NCBI GenBank assembly: GCA_910588225.1 | Contig: CAJUQT010000089.1 | Span: 1 to 6,439, forward strand | Reading direction: 5' to 3' | Source of the DNA: an uncultured Acetatifactor sp. | GTDB lineage: Bacteria; Bacillota; Clostridia; Lachnospirales; Lachnospiraceae | DNA: 6,439 bases | Shown: positions 5,850 through 6,439 of the stretch, piece after piece | Position numbering within the stretch: the stretch's first letter is position 1 | Layout: the number at the start of each line of letters is the position of its first letter | Made by a program: the position numbers and the translations under genes | Notes under the pieces: generated by a model | Databases searched by the model: none | What the model was told of the DNA's origin: nothing | The model's input: only the letters and a program-made list of their open reading frames with translations

Positions 5850-5878
5850 ATATTAAGTGAAATTCTGACAAAATGCAA
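5850..5878 (-). promoter_or_regulatory. Sigma-A promoter of the zinc-ribbon membrane protein gene
   Basis: Read on the minus strand, TTGCAT (5878-5873) and TAATAT (5855-5850) are spaced by exactly 17 bases. Transcription would start near 5843, leaving a leader of about 40 bases before ATG at 5802 and including the ribosome site. This position supports the internal start over the upstream one at 5871. Confidence 0.65.
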
Positions 5879-5940
5879 CAGAATTCATTAAGAAACTATA
5901 AAAAACATGAAAAAATAATTTCTTTTTGCTTAAAAAAGTA

Positions 5941-5949
5941 TGATATAAT
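5941..5949 (+). promoter_or_regulatory. Extended -10 promoter pointing right, toward the insertion sequence
   Basis: TGATATAAT matches the extended -10 form TGN-TATAAT. The candidate -35 element TTGCTT (5926-5931) is only 12 bases away and too close, so the extended -10 would have to carry the activity. Transcription would start near 5956. It faces away from the zinc-ribbon gene, forming a divergent pair with that gene's promoter about 65 bases away, and reads into DNA without a clear gene. Confidence 0.5.
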
Positions 5950-5955
5950 ACTATG

Positions 5956-6184
5956 TATCTCAGATGACAGCGACGGAATTTTACGATGAAACGGCACCGC
6001 TGAAGGGTTTGGAGAGGTCTGAATATTCAATAACTTCTCGGAATCTCAATGAATGTGATTCTAACTGAAAATTGACAACTGAATATGGTGCAGGAAAAGA
6101 AATTTGAGAAAAATGGACATAAACATTGGACATAGCGGGTACTATGCCTTGAAAAATCTCATGGAATCGCTTAAGATATCATTA
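5956..6184 (+). other. Gene-poor stretch between zinc-ribbon gene and transposase, possible interrupted gene or leader
   Basis: Downstream of the extended -10 promoter, an ATG at 5964 opens a 34-codon frame ending TGA at 6066-6068, with a start reading MTATEFYDETAPLKG. It has no ribosome binding site, and the promoter would leave it an almost empty leader. The same RNA could fold: CAGCG with CGCTG and an outer TCAGA with TCTGA. No riboswitch consensus is recognised. At 6114-6134 TGGACATA occurs twice at a 13-base period, followed by a hairpin (GG-CATAG with CTATG-CC, 6128-6148) near the end of the transposase gene. Part of this stretch is probably the insertion sequence's own end, but the border cannot be placed. 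Confidence 0.35.
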
Positions 6185-6439
6185 TTAGGCGGCTAAACCT
6201 AAGAATGATTTTTGAAATGCCTTGACAGAGGGCATTTCCCAGGCATCAAGGTGTTGGAGCATCATGATGCCGTAGAGGCGGCAGTACCACATCTTCGTAG
6301 AGCGGTGCCTGCCGTCTTCTAATTTATAGTCCTCTTTCTCCCGCTTGTTGGAGCGCTCCACAGAAGTTCTTCTGTCATATTCCGTTTCCCATGCTTTAGA
6401 GTCCCTTGGCGGTATGTTAAATAACCTTGGATTATCATC
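6185..6439 (-). CDS. C-terminal part of a DDE-type insertion-sequence transposase (partial)
   Basis: On the minus strand the frame is open from the window edge at 6439 to TAA at 6187-6185, giving 84 residues with no start because the gene continues outside. It contains RRTSVERSNKREKEDYKLE and HRSTKMWYCRLYGIMM. The (R)RTxVER-N-R-K pattern, with a conserved glutamate before a helix, is typical of the last catalytic acidic residue region of DDE transposases of the IS4/IS1182-like broad group. The glutamate in SVERSN is the likely third catalytic residue. The reading frame is undisturbed in the visible part. The exact IS family and terminal repeats cannot be given, since the other end is outside. 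An 8-bp inverted repeat lies inside the coding sequence (6214-6221 with 6231-6238); without a T tract it is not taken as a terminator. Confidence 0.85.
   Translation of the reverse strand, partial: DDNPRLFNIPPRDSKAWETEYDRRTSVERSNKREKEDYKLEDGRHRSTKMWYCRLYGIMMLQHLDAWEMPSVKAFQKSFLGLAA

Noticed and set aside
5956..6030. T-box or other riboswitch leader suggested by an ACGATGAAA-like string
   Set aside because: The T-box sequence (GGGTGGNACCGCG type) and stem I motifs are missing, and no other riboswitch consensus could be matched by eye.
6063..6090. Resemblance of the TTGACAACTGAATA string to rRNA operon spacer motifs, and of TTGACA to a -35 box
   Set aside because: There is no rRNA nearby and no -10 hexamer at 17 bases, so the short match is not enough.
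6214..6238. GAAATGCC/GGCATTTC inverted repeat as a terminator
   Set aside because: It lies inside the transposase coding sequence and lacks a T tract downstream on the minus strand.

Overview
The window reads as a Bacillota chromosome segment, most likely from a Clostridia/Lachnospiraceae-type gut anaerobe. Supporting signs are strong AGGAGG-like ribosome binding sites, TTGNNN-17-TATAAT-type promoters, coding DNA of moderate GC with AT-rich intergenic stretches, and phage lysis genes of the kind common in that group. The genus assignment is inference.

Positions 1 to about 1720 are the right end of an integrated prophage. A short open tail of a late gene runs into a strong terminator (59-109). 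The lysis module follows: an XhlA-like coiled-coil membrane protein (202-504), an r1t-type holin (523-729), a UUCG-loop hairpin terminator (728-756), and an Amidase_3 endolysin with a C-terminal SH3-like wall-binding domain (790-1560). The prophage stops inside a tRNA gene. Positions 1709-1754 are the 3' half of a tRNA-Lys (anticodon CUU), from the anticodon arm to the discriminator base, with no 5' half in front. This is the signature of a tyrosine-integrase attR. The full tRNA should have been rebuilt at the other prophage end, outside this window.

From 1755 onward is host DNA. After the old tRNA terminator (1759-1804), a near-consensus promoter (1933-1961) drives an apparent three-gene operon (1995-4727). 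It encodes a 472-residue four-helix membrane protein, a 213-residue two-helix membrane protein, and a histidine-phosphatase-superfamily enzyme, separated by gaps of 19 and 20 bases. I cannot name the two membrane proteins. Pairing with a cytosolic phosphatase suggests a linked role, but the sequence does not say which.

Convergent to this operon is a gene on the minus strand (5802-4912) for a zinc-ribbon protein with about five membrane helices. It has its own promoter (5850-5878) and a strong terminator (4833-4886) placed between the converging genes. The right edge (6185-6439, minus) is the C-terminal end of a DDE-type transposase, so an insertion sequence enters the window there. Between the zinc-ribbon gene and the transposase lies about 230 bases with an extended -10 promoter pointing right and a 34-codon frame without a ribosome binding site. 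It may be the remains of a gene or leader cut by the insertion sequence.

I saw no CRISPR array, recognised riboswitch, rRNA or obvious defence system. The most informative observations are the prophage/tRNA junction and the unnamed membrane-protein/phosphatase operon.
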